DNA of 64,000 nt from M3007 sp031425035 (GTDB lineage Bacteria; Bacteroidota; Bacteroidia; Chitinophagales; Saprospiraceae): the NCBI GenBank assembly GCA_031425035.1, contig JANPIN010000083.1, positions 1-64,000 on the forward strand. Reading direction: 5' to 3'. The position numbers and the translations under genes were made by a program. Shown here piece after piece: positions 44,148-52,533 of the stretch. Numbering within the stretch: position 1 is the stretch's first letter; the number at the start of each line of letters is the position of its first letter. The notes below the pieces were generated by a model. The model had not been told where the DNA came from. It saw only the letters and a program-made list of their open reading frames with translations, and did not search any database.

Positions 44148-45476
44148 ATGGCAGATCAACCATTGCATTTCGACACCCTCCAGCTCCATGCGGGCCAGAA
44201 ACCAGACCCGACTACGAACAGCCGGGCCGTACCTATTTATCAAACCACTTCTTACGTATTCAACAGTGCCGAACATGGCGCTAACTTATTCGCCCTTAAG
44301 GAATTCGGGAACATATATACCCGGATCATGAATCCCACGACCGATGTGTTCGAGCAGCGTATGGCTGCTTTAGAAGGCGGTGTGGCTGCACTTGCGGTCG
44401 GTTCCGGCCAGGCGGCGCAGTTTATCGCCCTGAACAACATTTTACAGGCCGGTGATAATTTCGTGACCACTACCTACCTCTACGGCGGCACTTATAATCA
44501 GTTCAAAGTCGCCTTTAAACGCCTCGGGGTGGAAGCCCGTTTTGCCGACGGCGATAAGCCCGAAAGCTTCGAAGCCCTGATCGATGAAAATACCAAGGCG
44601 CTTTATCTGGAAACCATCGGCAACCCCGGCTTCAATATCCCTGATTTTGAACGTTTTGCGGCACTGGCGAAGAAACATGATCTGCCACTCATTGTTGACA
44701 ACACCTTTGGCGCGGGCGGTTACCTGTTCCGTCCTTTGGAGCATGGCGCCAATGTGGTGGTCGAATCCGCCACGAAATGGATTGGCGGTCACGGTACCAG
44801 TATTGGCGGCGTCATCATTGACGGCGGTAATTTTAACTGGGGTAACGGCAAATATCCGCAGTTCACCGAACCCAGCGAAGGATATCATGGCCTGGTATTT
44901 TGGGATGTATTCGGCAGCAATGGCCCGTTTGGCAACATTGCCTTTATCATCCGGGCCCGCGTGGAAGGACTACGTGATTTCGGCTCCGCACTCAGCCCAT
45001 TTAACTCCTTTTTGCTACTGCAAGGCCTGGAAACCCTCTCTTTACGCGTTCAACGTACCGTAGAAAATGCTTTGGCACTGGCCAAATATTTTGAAAAACA
45101 CCCCAAAGTGGAATGGGTAAACTACCCGGGTCTGGCTTCCAGTCCATATAAAACACTGGCGGATAAGTATTTGAGAAATGGCTACGGCGGTGTACTCAGT
45201 ATTGTCGTTAAAGGATCTAAAGAAAATGCCAGTGCGGTGATTGAAAACCTCCAGCTGGTCAGCCACCTCGCCAATGTCGGCGATGCCAAGACCCTGATCA
45301 TTCAACCATCCGCAACGACGCACCAGCAACTCAGCGATACCGAGCAGACCGCTGCCGGGGTCGTCCCTACCCTGCTTCGCATTTCAGCAGGCATTGAACA
45401 CATCAGCGATCTGATCGCCGACTTTGAACAAGCCTTAGCAAAAATTGAGGCAGAAAATGAGGTAGTGGTTAGGTGA
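44148..45476 (+). CDS. metY: O-acetylhomoserine sulfhydrylase (thiol-lyase)
   Basis: A 442-residue Cys/Met-metabolism PLP enzyme that makes homocysteine from O-acetylhomoserine and sulfide. FDTLQLHAGQKPDPTTNSRAVPIYQTTSYVF is the family N-terminus, YTRIMNPTTDVFEQRMAALEGGVAALAVGSGQAAQ follows, and the PLP Schiff-base lysine is K210 in SATKWIGGHGTSIGG. About 430 residues with the long central insertion (GGNFNWGNGKYPQFTEPSEGYHG) marks MetY rather than MetB/MetC. The ATG at 44148 is chosen: the longer ORF starts within the leader and runs through the terminator. It is preceded by a Met/Cys attenuator and followed by metX, which makes its substrate. Confidence 0.95.
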   Translation: MADQPLHFDTLQLHAGQKPDPTTNSRAVPIYQTTSYVFNSAEHGANLFALKEFGNIYTRIMNPTTDVFEQRMAALEGGVAALAVGSGQAAQFIALNNILQAGDNFVTTTYLYGGTYNQFKVAFKRLGVEARFADGDKPESFEALIDENTKALYLETIGNPGFNIPDFERFAALAKKHDLPLIVDNTFGAGGYLFRPLEHGANVVVESATKWIGGHGTSIGGVIIDGGNFNWGNGKYPQFTEPSEGYHGLVFWDVFGSNGPFGNIAFIIRARVEGLRDFGSALSPFNSFLLLQGLETLSLRVQRTVENALALAKYFEKHPKVEWVNYPGLASSPYKTLADKYLRNGYGGVLSIVVKGSKENASAVIENLQLVSHLANVGDAKTLIIQPSATTHQQLSDTEQTAAGVVPTLLRISAGIEHISDLIADFEQALAKIEAENEVVVR

Positions 45477-45668
45477 GAGGAGTTAGGGGACAGGAGGCAG
45501 GAGGCAGGAGGCAGGGGTTAGGAGGCAGGAAACTGGTGACAGGGGACATCCTGATGACGGCTTGCCACACCTTAGTACTTCCTCATTGCCCGCCCCTGTC
45601 TCCTGACTCCTGTCTCCTGTCCCCTGACTCCTAACACCTAACTCCTAACTCCTGACTCCTCCCCTTAT
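45477..45668. repeat. AGGAGGCAGG array with long inverted half between metY and metX
   Basis: Bases 45478-45553 repeat GGAGGCAGG, GGGGTTAGG and GGGGACAGG words; bases 45594-45668 carry their reverse complements CCTGTCTCCTGACTCC. The two halves could fold into an imperfect hairpin about 190 bases long that lies in the metY-metX intercistronic region. The metY stop (TGA 45474-45476) and its last codons (GTG GTT AGG) already look like array words. Confidence 0.85.
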
Positions 45669-45692
45669 TCCTAACCCTTCACTACCCATCCT

Positions 45693-46751
45693 GTGTCCAT
45701 ACAATCTTTCACTATTTACTCCGGTTTATCCCTTGAAAACGGCGACTACCTGACGGAACCCACGATCGCTTACCACACGTACGGCGATCCGTCCAAACCC
45801 GTTGTCTGGGTGTGCCATGCCCTCACGGCGAACTCCGATGTCTTCGACTGGTGGGCCGGTCTGTTTGGCCCGACCGATGATTTCAATCCGCATGACTATT
45901 TCATCGTGTGTGCCAATGTGCTGGCATCCTGTTATGGGACCACCGGGCCATTGACTAAAAATCCGGTGACGGGGCAGCCCTATTACCATGCCTATCCACG
46001 GGTGAGTATCCGCGATATGGTCACTGCCCACGAAGCCCTGCGCCGACACCTGGGCATTACCAGTATCCATCTGTTGATCGGTGGATCACTGGGTGGGCAG
46101 CAGGCGCTCGAATGGGCAATTCAGCAACCGGCGATCATCGAACACCTGGCCCTGATCGCAACCAATGCCCGTCATTCGGCCTGGGGCATCGCCTTCAATG
46201 AAGCCCAGCGGATGGCCATAGAAGCGGACGCAAGTTGGGCAACGGGACATGCCCAGGCTGGGGAAGCGGGCATGCGCGCAGCAAGGGCTACGGCCTTACT
46301 ATCCTATCGCAATTACGGCACCTATGGTCAATTCCAAACGGATAGCGAACCCCTGCTGGATCGTTACCGGGCCAGTACCTACCAGCAATATCAGGGCGAA
46401 AAACTGGCGCGCCGCTTTAACGCATTTTCTTACTATCGTTTGTCGCAGGCCATGGATACCCACCATGTCGGTCGCGGCCGTGAAAGTGTAGAATCGGCCC
46501 TGGCCGGTGTTCAGGCGCGCACTTTGGTGGTCGGTATCAGCAGCGACGTGTTATTTCCGCCGGTAGAACAAATTTACCTGGCCAAACATATTCCCGCTGC
46601 GGTGTACCGCGAAATTGATTCCGATTACGGCCATGACGGCTTTTTAATTGAAACCCAGCACCTGGGTGAAATTCTTGGATCGTTCCTGGAGGGGGTTACC
46701 GCCCCCTCCGGAGATCCTGCCCGCCGCGACCTGATCCGACACCCAGTTTGA
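45693..46751 (+). CDS. metX: Homoserine O-acetyltransferase
   Basis: A 352-residue alpha/beta-hydrolase-fold enzyme transferring acetyl from acetyl-CoA to homoserine, the step before metY. The nucleophile Ser is in IGGSLGGQQALEW; the acid and base are in VGISSDVLFPPVEQ and SDYGHDGFLIE. WVCHALTANSDVFDWWAGLFG, NVLASCYGTTGP, NARHSAWGIAFNEAQRMAI and FNAFSYYRLSQAMDTHHVGRGR are family features (acetyl rather than succinyl type is likely but not provable by eye). It begins with GTG (45693). It probably shares the metY transcript through the inverted repeat, or has its own promoter there. Confidence 0.93.
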   Translation: MSIQSFTIYSGLSLENGDYLTEPTIAYHTYGDPSKPVVWVCHALTANSDVFDWWAGLFGPTDDFNPHDYFIVCANVLASCYGTTGPLTKNPVTGQPYYHAYPRVSIRDMVTAHEALRRHLGITSIHLLIGGSLGGQQALEWAIQQPAIIEHLALIATNARHSAWGIAFNEAQRMAIEADASWATGHAQAGEAGMRAARATALLSYRNYGTYGQFQTDSEPLLDRYRASTYQQYQGEKLARRFNAFSYYRLSQAMDTHHVGRGRESVESALAGVQARTLVVGISSDVLFPPVEQIYLAKHIPAAVYREIDSDYGHDGFLIETQHLGEILGSFLEGVTAPSGDPARRDLIRHPV

Positions 46752-46882
46752 GGGTATGGCATAATTTTGGTTAAATACGGTCGACAATAATGGCTGAATG
46801 GCGACACCTGCCCGTGTTTTCCGGTACTGATGTTACCGAAAACCGCGTTATTTGTCTTTCGTTTTTATCCTAAATAATAGCC

Positions 46883-47386
46883 ATGAACCGATTTTTAATT
46901 CTTGTGCTGCTAAGCGGCGCTATTCCAGTTCTCCTGCAAGCGCAAAACATTGGTATTTGTAATCAGGTGTTGAGCGCAACCGGTAAAAGTTCTATCCAGG
47001 CCGGACGTTATTATGCTTATACCGTCGGAGAACCCTTTATTCTTACCTTAGAAGGCAATACCCGGGAACTTACGCAAGGTTTTCACCAACCCGATTTATG
47101 CCAGCTGGTCGCCACCAGCAACCTGGACCTGGCTGCCTGGAGCATCGAGGTTTTCCCCAATCCTACTTCCGACTTTTTACACATTCAGTACAGTGCCGAT
47201 CAAAACGGTGCGCTCGAAGCATCCGTCTATGATGTGCTTGGGCATTTAGTGCTGGCCGGGCAGACGCTGGCACAGCCCGACGGCTCCTTGCTGGACTGCG
47301 CTTCCTGGCAAGCCGGTCTTTATTTCCTGCAATTACGTGACCCGGCTACCCAGGCCACTGCGACGGTGCGCTTTATTCGCCTGTAA
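46883..47386 (+). CDS. Short T9SS type A sorting-domain protein
   Basis: A 167-residue secreted protein: signal peptide (about 1-21), a short region SATGKSSIQAGRYYAYTVGEPFILTLEGNTRELTQGFHQPD typical of small Bacteroidota surface proteins, and a type A T9SS tail (IEVFPNPTSDFLHIQY ... YDVLGHLVLAG ... WQAGLYFLQLRD). There is little room for a functional domain besides the sorting tail, so it may be a structural or partner protein for the S74-type protein that starts 52 bases downstream. Confidence 0.8.
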   Translation: MNRFLILVLLSGAIPVLLQAQNIGICNQVLSATGKSSIQAGRYYAYTVGEPFILTLEGNTRELTQGFHQPDLCQLVATSNLDLAAWSIEVFPNPTSDFLHIQYSADQNGALEASVYDVLGHLVLAGQTLAQPDGSLLDCASWQAGLYFLQLRDPATQATATVRFIRL

Positions 47387-47438
47387 TCCTGTCCGCCCAT
47401 ATTTTACCGCATTTAATTAGTTCCAAAACTGCATTTGC

Positions 47439-50400
47439 ATGAAAAATCGTTTTTTACTTCTCTTGCTGGCTTTGTGCTTTTCCGCATCGCTGTTCGCTCA
47501 ATTTACGCCGCAAGGTTTTAACTATCAAAGTCTGGTCCGTGATAATGGTGGCAGTGCTTTGATGAATCAAACAGTCACGCTGTTATTCGTCATTCGCAGT
47601 GGAGCGGCCAATGGTCCGGTCGCTTATTCTGAAAAACAAGTCACTTCCACCAATCAATATGGTTTGGTCAATCTGGTGATCGGTCAGGGAGGCACGCCTT
47701 TACAAGGCGATTTCAGTACGATTAACTGGGGCGGCGGGGCAAAATTCCTCACCGTTTCGGTGGAAACTTCGCCTAACATGTTCGATGAACTGGGCGCATC
47801 CCAACTAATGAGTGTCCCGTATGCGCTGTATGCCCAGAGTTCCGGCAGCGGCGGCGGCGGCGGCAACGATAACTGGGGTACCCAAACGGTTCAAACCAAC
47901 ACGACGTTAAGCGGTAATGGTACGGGAGGAAGCCCCCTGGCGCTTGCCCAGCAAGGTGCCAATAACGGACAGGTGCTGAAGTGGGACGGTAACAAATGGA
48001 CACCGGGCGATGATATTAACTCGGTTGGCGGCAACGGCGGTACGGTCACCCAGATCAATACCGGTACCGGTCTGTCCGGCGGTCCCATTTCCACTTCGGG
48101 AACCATCAGCCTGACCAACTCGGGCGTAACAGCCGGCATTTACGGAGGCGCCACCCAGATCCCGGTTATTTCCGTGGATGCACAAGGGCGTATTACCAGC
48201 GTTTTCACTTCCACGGTGCAACCAGGCACCATTGGCATGACCGGTGGTCCGGGAATTAACGTACAACAGAACGGTTTTAACTTTACCGTAAATAACACCG
48301 GCGACGTAAATGCCAGCGACGACGTGCTGCTGACCACCCCCCATGGCGGCGATGTAAGCGGCAGTTACAATGATTTGCAAATTAAACCCAATGCCGTCGG
48401 CAGCCCGGAAATAGCGGATAATGCCGTGGGTAACAGCGAATTGGGCGATAATGCGGTCGGTTCCGCCGAAATTTCGGCAAATGCCGTGACCAGTGGCAAA
48501 ATCAGTAATGGCGCCGTAACAGCGGCCAAACTGGATAATATGGGCGCCACCAACGGACAAGTGATCAAGTGGAACGGCACCGCCTGGGCGCCGGCTGCGG
48601 ACCAGTCCGGCTCGATCAACCTGACTTCCGGTACCGGCATTACCATCAGCGGTACAGCCCCCAACCTGACCATAACCAACAGCGGCGATACGAACGCCAG
48701 CGATGACATCACCACCTCCAGCACGGCCAACGGTGACGTAACGGGCGCCTTTTCCAATTTGCAGTTGAAGGCCGATGTCGTTGGCACAACGGAATTGACG
48801 AATAGCGCTGTGGAGACCGCAAACCTGGCCAACAAGGCCGTTACGGGCGCTAAAATAGATGATATGGGCGCCAGCAGTGGGCAGATATTGAAATGGACCG
48901 GTACCACCTGGGCGCCAGCCAATGAATCGGGCGGCAGCTTTAACGTACTGCCGGGAACGGGTATTGACGTGACCACCTCCGGCAGCACGTTCATCGTCAT
49001 TAACTCCGGTGATACGGATGCCAGCGACGACCTGCTCAAAACAACCCAGGCCGGTGGTGACCTGACGGGAACTTTCGACGCTTTAATTATTAAAACCGGC
49101 GCCGTCACCAGTCCTAAAATAGCCAATAACGCGGTGACGACCAATGCGGTAGCCAACGGCGCTATTACCGCCGTCAAGCTGAACAGTATGGGCGCAACTT
49201 TGAACCAGATATTGAAGTGGAATGGCACGGTCTGGGCGCCGGCTAATGAAAGCGGCGGTGGAGCCGGCGACAATTGGGGTGCGCAAACAGCGGCCACCGG
49301 CGCCAGTCTGACCGGGGATGGCACGGCACTCAATCCACTGGAATTAGCTAAACAAAACGCTACCAATGGGCAGGTCCTCAAATGGAACAATGCTGCCAAT
49401 GCCTGGTTACCCGGTAACGAAGCCGCTGGTGATAACTGGGGTACACAAACTACCGCCGTCGGCGCCGCGATCACCGGGAACGGTACGGCAGCCAGCCCGA
49501 TCAACCTGGCCAAACAAAACGCCAACACCGGGCAGGTCCTTAAATGGGACGGTTCCGCCTGGAAACCGGCGGATGACCTGGTCGGTGCTATTGGTGGTGG
49601 TAATAGCTACGGCGCCGGTCCTGGCATCAGTATTACCGGCGTAGCGCCGAATCTGACGATCAACAATACCGGTGACAGTGATGATGACGCCACGAATGAA
49701 CTGCAGAAAATTTCCCTGGCCGGTAACCAACTGACCCTTTCCGACGGCGGCGGTACGGTTACACTGCCGGCTGGTGGCAGTGGTAATAACTATACTGCCG
49801 GAACAGCGATCAGCATTACGGGAACAGCCCCGAATCTGGTGATCAATAATACAGGCGACGTCAGTTCAACCAACGAACTACAGACAATTGCCCTGGCGGG
49901 CAACAACCTGACGTTGTCCAATAATGGTGGGACGGTCACTTTGCCGGCTGCAAATACCTACACCGCCGGCGCCGGCATCCAAATTACTGGTTCCGCACCC
50001 AATTTTAGCATAAAAAATACCGGCGACCTGAGTGAAACCAATGAGTTGCAAAACCTTTCGCTGAATGGCGCAGAATTAACCATTTCCGGCACCAACAGTA
50101 CAGTGGATTTAACTCCCCTGCTTGCCGCTTCCGACCATTGGAAACTGGTTGCCAACGACTTGTTTAACACGAACACTGGCTCGGTTGTAATTGGTGAAAA
50201 TCAGACCGACGGAAAATTTCAGGTAACCAGTTTAGGCCCTATTGGTGTACGGATCACGCAAAATAGCGGCGGATCTGCCAGCGCAGCGCTGTACGCCGAA
50301 ACAACCGGTTCCGGACCTGGCGGCTTTTTCACTTCCGGCACGGGTCCGGCACTGGTCACGGGCGATGGTTTTGTCGGCATCAATAATGAAAATCCCGCTT

Positions 50401-51212
50401 TCCAGCTCGATGTTAAAGGTTCGGGGCATATTTTGTCAGACGGACCAACACCACAGTTGGCCCTGGAACAAGCAACCGGCGATTTCTCCCGCCTGCAGTT
50501 ACGTAATGCCGCTGCCGGCAACTGGGCCTTGTCCGCTAAAGGTGGCCTCGGTACTGCCGGTGAATTTGGGCTGGATTTCAACGGCACCACCGCCAATGGC
50601 CAGCGTATGATGACCGTAAAAGGGAATGGCAGCGTCGGCATCGGCGGTATTAATAATGGTCCTTCCCGTCTCAAAGTGTTCCACAACTCGAGTGGTTTTG
50701 TGCTGGAGAATACGACCAACAGCCATAACTGGGAATTTTGGGTGAGTAGCGGCGACGGCAGCCTGGTGCTGTATAATGACCAGCTGCCAGCAGGTGTACC
50801 GGCCGGAACTTTTGCTACCAACGGCCTGTACGTGCCCTCCGACCGCAATCTAAAAAAGGAAGTGCTGGGTATGGCTAATGGCGTTTTGAACAAAGTGCTG
50901 CAACTCCAGCCGGTAACCTATCGCTATAATTCGGAAAAAGAAAGCGCTCAACGGTCAATGGGCTTCATCGCCCAGGATGTGCAGGACTTATTCCCGGAAC
51001 TGGTGACCCGCAATCCGCTCCGCGACGGTCAGGGCGGTTACCTGGCGGTCAACTACGCCGGTTTTGGCGTACTGGCCGTCAAATCGATTCAGGAGCAGCA
51101 AGCCCAAATTGATAACCTGAAAAAGGAAAACGAGGTGCTGCGTAGCAAAACGGAGTCGCTGGAAGCTCGTTTACTGCGACTGGAACAACTGGTCGGCGCC
51201 AGGAAAGATTAA
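47439..51212 (+). CDS. Fibre-like secreted repeat protein with S74 self-cleaving chaperone domain
   Basis: A 1257-residue exported protein. After the signal peptide (about 1-20) comes a domain of about 110 residues shared by Bacteroidota proteins (PQGFNYQSLVRDNGGSALMNQTVTLLFVIRSG). A long fibre-like region follows: repeats of TNGQVLKWDGxxWxPA, NLTITNSGDTNASDD and NAVGNSELGDNAVGSAEISANAV. The C-terminus (about 1133-1257) is an intramolecular chaperone of endosialidase/peptidase S74 type: PSDRNLKKEV (cleavage serine S1134, Lys nearby), QPVTYRYNSE, GFIAQDVQDLFPELV, and a closing coiled coil. In phage tail fibres this domain trimerises the fibre then cuts itself off. Here no phage gene is nearby, so it is probably a cell-surface fibre. 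A terminator follows. Confidence 0.87.
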   Translation: MKNRFLLLLLALCFSASLFAQFTPQGFNYQSLVRDNGGSALMNQTVTLLFVIRSGAANGPVAYSEKQVTSTNQYGLVNLVIGQGGTPLQGDFSTINWGGGAKFLTVSVETSPNMFDELGASQLMSVPYALYAQSSGSGGGGGNDNWGTQTVQTNTTLSGNGTGGSPLALAQQGANNGQVLKWDGNKWTPGDDINSVGGNGGTVTQINTGTGLSGGPISTSGTISLTNSGVTAGIYGGATQIPVISVDAQGRITSVFTSTVQPGTIGMTGGPGINVQQNGFNFTVNNTGDVNASDDVLLTTPHGGDVSGSYNDLQIKPNAVGSPEIADNAVGNSELGDNAVGSAEISANAVTSGKISNGAVTAAKLDNMGATNGQVIKWNGTAWAPAADQSGSINLTSGTGITISGTAPNLTITNSGDTNASDDITTSSTANGDVTGAFSNLQLKADVVGTTELTNSAVETANLANKAVTGAKIDDMGASSGQILKWTGTTWAPANESGGSFNVLPGTGIDVTTSGSTFIVINSGDTDASDDLLKTTQAGGDLTGTFDALIIKTGAVTSPKIANNAVTTNAVANGAITAVKLNSMGATLNQILKWNGTVWAPANESGGGAGDNWGAQTAATGASLTGDGTALNPLELAKQNATNGQVLKWNNAANAWLPGNEAAGDNWGTQTTAVGAAITGNGTAASPINLAKQNANTGQVLKWDGSAWKPADDLVGAIGGGNSYGAGPGISITGVAPNLTINNTGDSDDDATNELQKISLAGNQLTLSDGGGTVTLPAGGSGNNYTAGTAISITGTAPNLVINNTGDVSSTNELQTIALAGNNLTLSNNGGTVTLPAANTYTAGAGIQITGSAPNFSIKNTGDLSETNELQNLSLNGAELTISGTNSTVDLTPLLAASDHWKLVANDLFNTNTGSVVIGENQTDGKFQVTSLGPIGVRITQNSGGSASAALYAETTGSGPGGFFTSGTGPALVTGDGFVGINNENPAFQLDVKGSGHILSDGPTPQLALEQATGDFSRLQLRNAAAGNWALSAKGGLGTAGEFGLDFNGTTANGQRMMTVKGNGSVGIGGINNGPSRLKVFHNSSGFVLENTTNSHNWEFWVSSGDGSLVLYNDQLPAGVPAGTFATNGLYVPSDRNLKKEVLGMANGVLNKVLQLQPVTYRYNSEKESAQRSMGFIAQDVQDLFPELVTRNPLRDGQGGYLAVNYAGFGVLAVKSIQEQQAQIDNLKKENEVLRSKTESLEARLLRLEQLVGARKD

Positions 51213-51227
51213 ATTTTTCGTATAAAT

Positions 51228-51270
51228 AAAGGCCACAGGATCGGTGTATTTCGATGCTGTGGCCTTTTTT
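51228..51270 (+). terminator. Intrinsic terminator after the S74-type gene
   Basis: AAAGGCCACAG (51228-51238) pairs with CTGTGGCCTTT (51257-51267), and ATCG/CGAT pairs extend it inward with one G-G mismatch. The T-run reaches 51270. Confidence 0.85.
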
Positions 51271-51321
51271 ATTCATCCGCCTGCCTGTGGTTGGTCTTAT
51301 CATGCGTTTAATAAACCGATT

Positions 51322-52431
51322 ATGATTGTTACTCCAAATCGATTACGCAGCCTGTTTGGGCTGCTGATCTTTTGCTGCGGTCAGTTTTTGTATGCTGATC
51401 CACCCGATACAATGACGGTGCACTACTACCTGCGCGACACGTTTTGTGCAAACCAAAGTTTATTCGTCGTTAACCAGATCTTTGACAAATTCAACCCCTC
51501 AGGAACCGTCCGGTTGATTGCTGCGGCCGTCGATGGCAGCGATAGCCTGATCCACGTAGAGCTGGTGTACCGGGAACCTTCCGTAGTACTGCTGGAGCAG
51601 GATCTTTGTGCGGGGGATACCTTGTGGGTAAATAACCAACCATATTACGCCGGTTTTTATCTGGGAGAAGAGACCATGGAAGGCGGGGCTGCGAATGGCT
51701 GCGACAGTATTATTACCGTACGTTTAAACATCGTGCAGCCGCCGGTGCGTACATTAAATGATACACTTTGCCCGGGAGATTTCCAGATGGTTAATGGACA
51801 GCGCTACGACCGCGATCACCCCGCCGGGTTAGAAATATTAGCGGCTGCAGCCCAGAATGGCTGCGACTCGCTGGTCATGATCGATCTGACGTTCAAGGAC
51901 TTACAGATCAGCCTGGGTGCGGACCGGGCTATTATCAGCGGGGATACCATTTGTTTACAACCGACACTCAATTTTACGCCGGAAAGCCTGAGCTGGCTGC
52001 CGGCGCTCGACTGCACGGATCCGGACTGTAGCTCGAATTGTATACAGCCCATAACCGGCACTACCTATCAGGTCATGGCTACCGATAGCAGTGGTTGCTT
52101 GTTGAGCGACGACCTGCGCATTACGGTGAGTAACCAAAACCGGGTGTACGCACCAAACGTGTTCCAGCCGGAAGCTACCGAACCCAACAACCGGTTTTTC
52201 ATCAGTACGGATGCCGGCGTGCAGGTACTTCGCCGGCTGTTCATCACCGACCGTTGGGGAGAAATACTGTTCGACCGGCAGGATGTACCGCCCAATCAGG
52301 CGGATGCGGGCTGGGATGGTACCTGGCGCGGCAAACCCGTTTCTCCGGGTGCTTATCTTTTCTGGACGGAACTGGAGCGGCTGGATGGCAGCCGTTTTAA
52401 GCTGGCCGGTACGGTAACGGTGCTGCGGTGA
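51322..52431 (+). CDS. T9SS type B (gliding-associated C-terminal domain) secreted protein
   Basis: A 369-residue secreted protein: signal peptide (about 1-24), a region of about 230 residues with three Cys-containing similar units (FCANQSLFVVNQIF, LCAGDTLWVNNQPY, LCPGDFQMVNGQRY, each followed by DSLI/DSII/DSLV), and a CHU_C T9SS type B domain (NRVYAPNVFQPEAT ... ITDRWGEILFDRQ ... GKPVSPGAYLFWTELE). The repeated unit is common in Saprospirales surface proteins and may bind or bridge surface glycans. The start ATG 51322 lies after the terminator. It ends just before the GGTTGATAA word array. Confidence 0.85.
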   Translation: MIVTPNRLRSLFGLLIFCCGQFLYADPPDTMTVHYYLRDTFCANQSLFVVNQIFDKFNPSGTVRLIAAAVDGSDSLIHVELVYREPSVVLLEQDLCAGDTLWVNNQPYYAGFYLGEETMEGGAANGCDSIITVRLNIVQPPVRTLNDTLCPGDFQMVNGQRYDRDHPAGLEILAAAAQNGCDSLVMIDLTFKDLQISLGADRAIISGDTICLQPTLNFTPESLSWLPALDCTDPDCSSNCIQPITGTTYQVMATDSSGCLLSDDLRITVSNQNRVYAPNVFQPEATEPNNRFFISTDAGVQVLRRLFITDRWGEILFDRQDVPPNQADAGWDGTWRGKPVSPGAYLFWTELERLDGSRFKLAGTVTVLR

Positions 52432-52433
52432 TA

Positions 52434-52533
52434 AGGTTGATATGGTTGATATGGTTGATAAGGTTGATAAGGTTGATTATCAACCTTATCAACCCTTTTT
52501 TTATCAACCTTATCAACCCTTTTTATCAACCTC
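52434..52533. repeat. GGTTGATAAGGTTGATA word array with inverted half
   Basis: GGTTGATA words (52434-52480) are followed directly by TATCAACCTTATCAACCC words (52481-52533), forming a near-perfect hairpin in the gap between two convergent genes. The YfhO stop (TGA 52528-52526, minus strand) is the GGTTGA of the last word. Confidence 0.9.

Noticed and set aside
48365..49528. 387-codon minus-strand ORF opposite the S74-type fibre gene
   Set aside because: Repetitive antisense of the GATNGQ-type repeats; no start context or recognisable domain.
47439..51212. Prophage tail-fibre gene
   Set aside because: It has a signal peptide and cellular neighbours; no capsid, terminase, portal or lysis genes are in the window.
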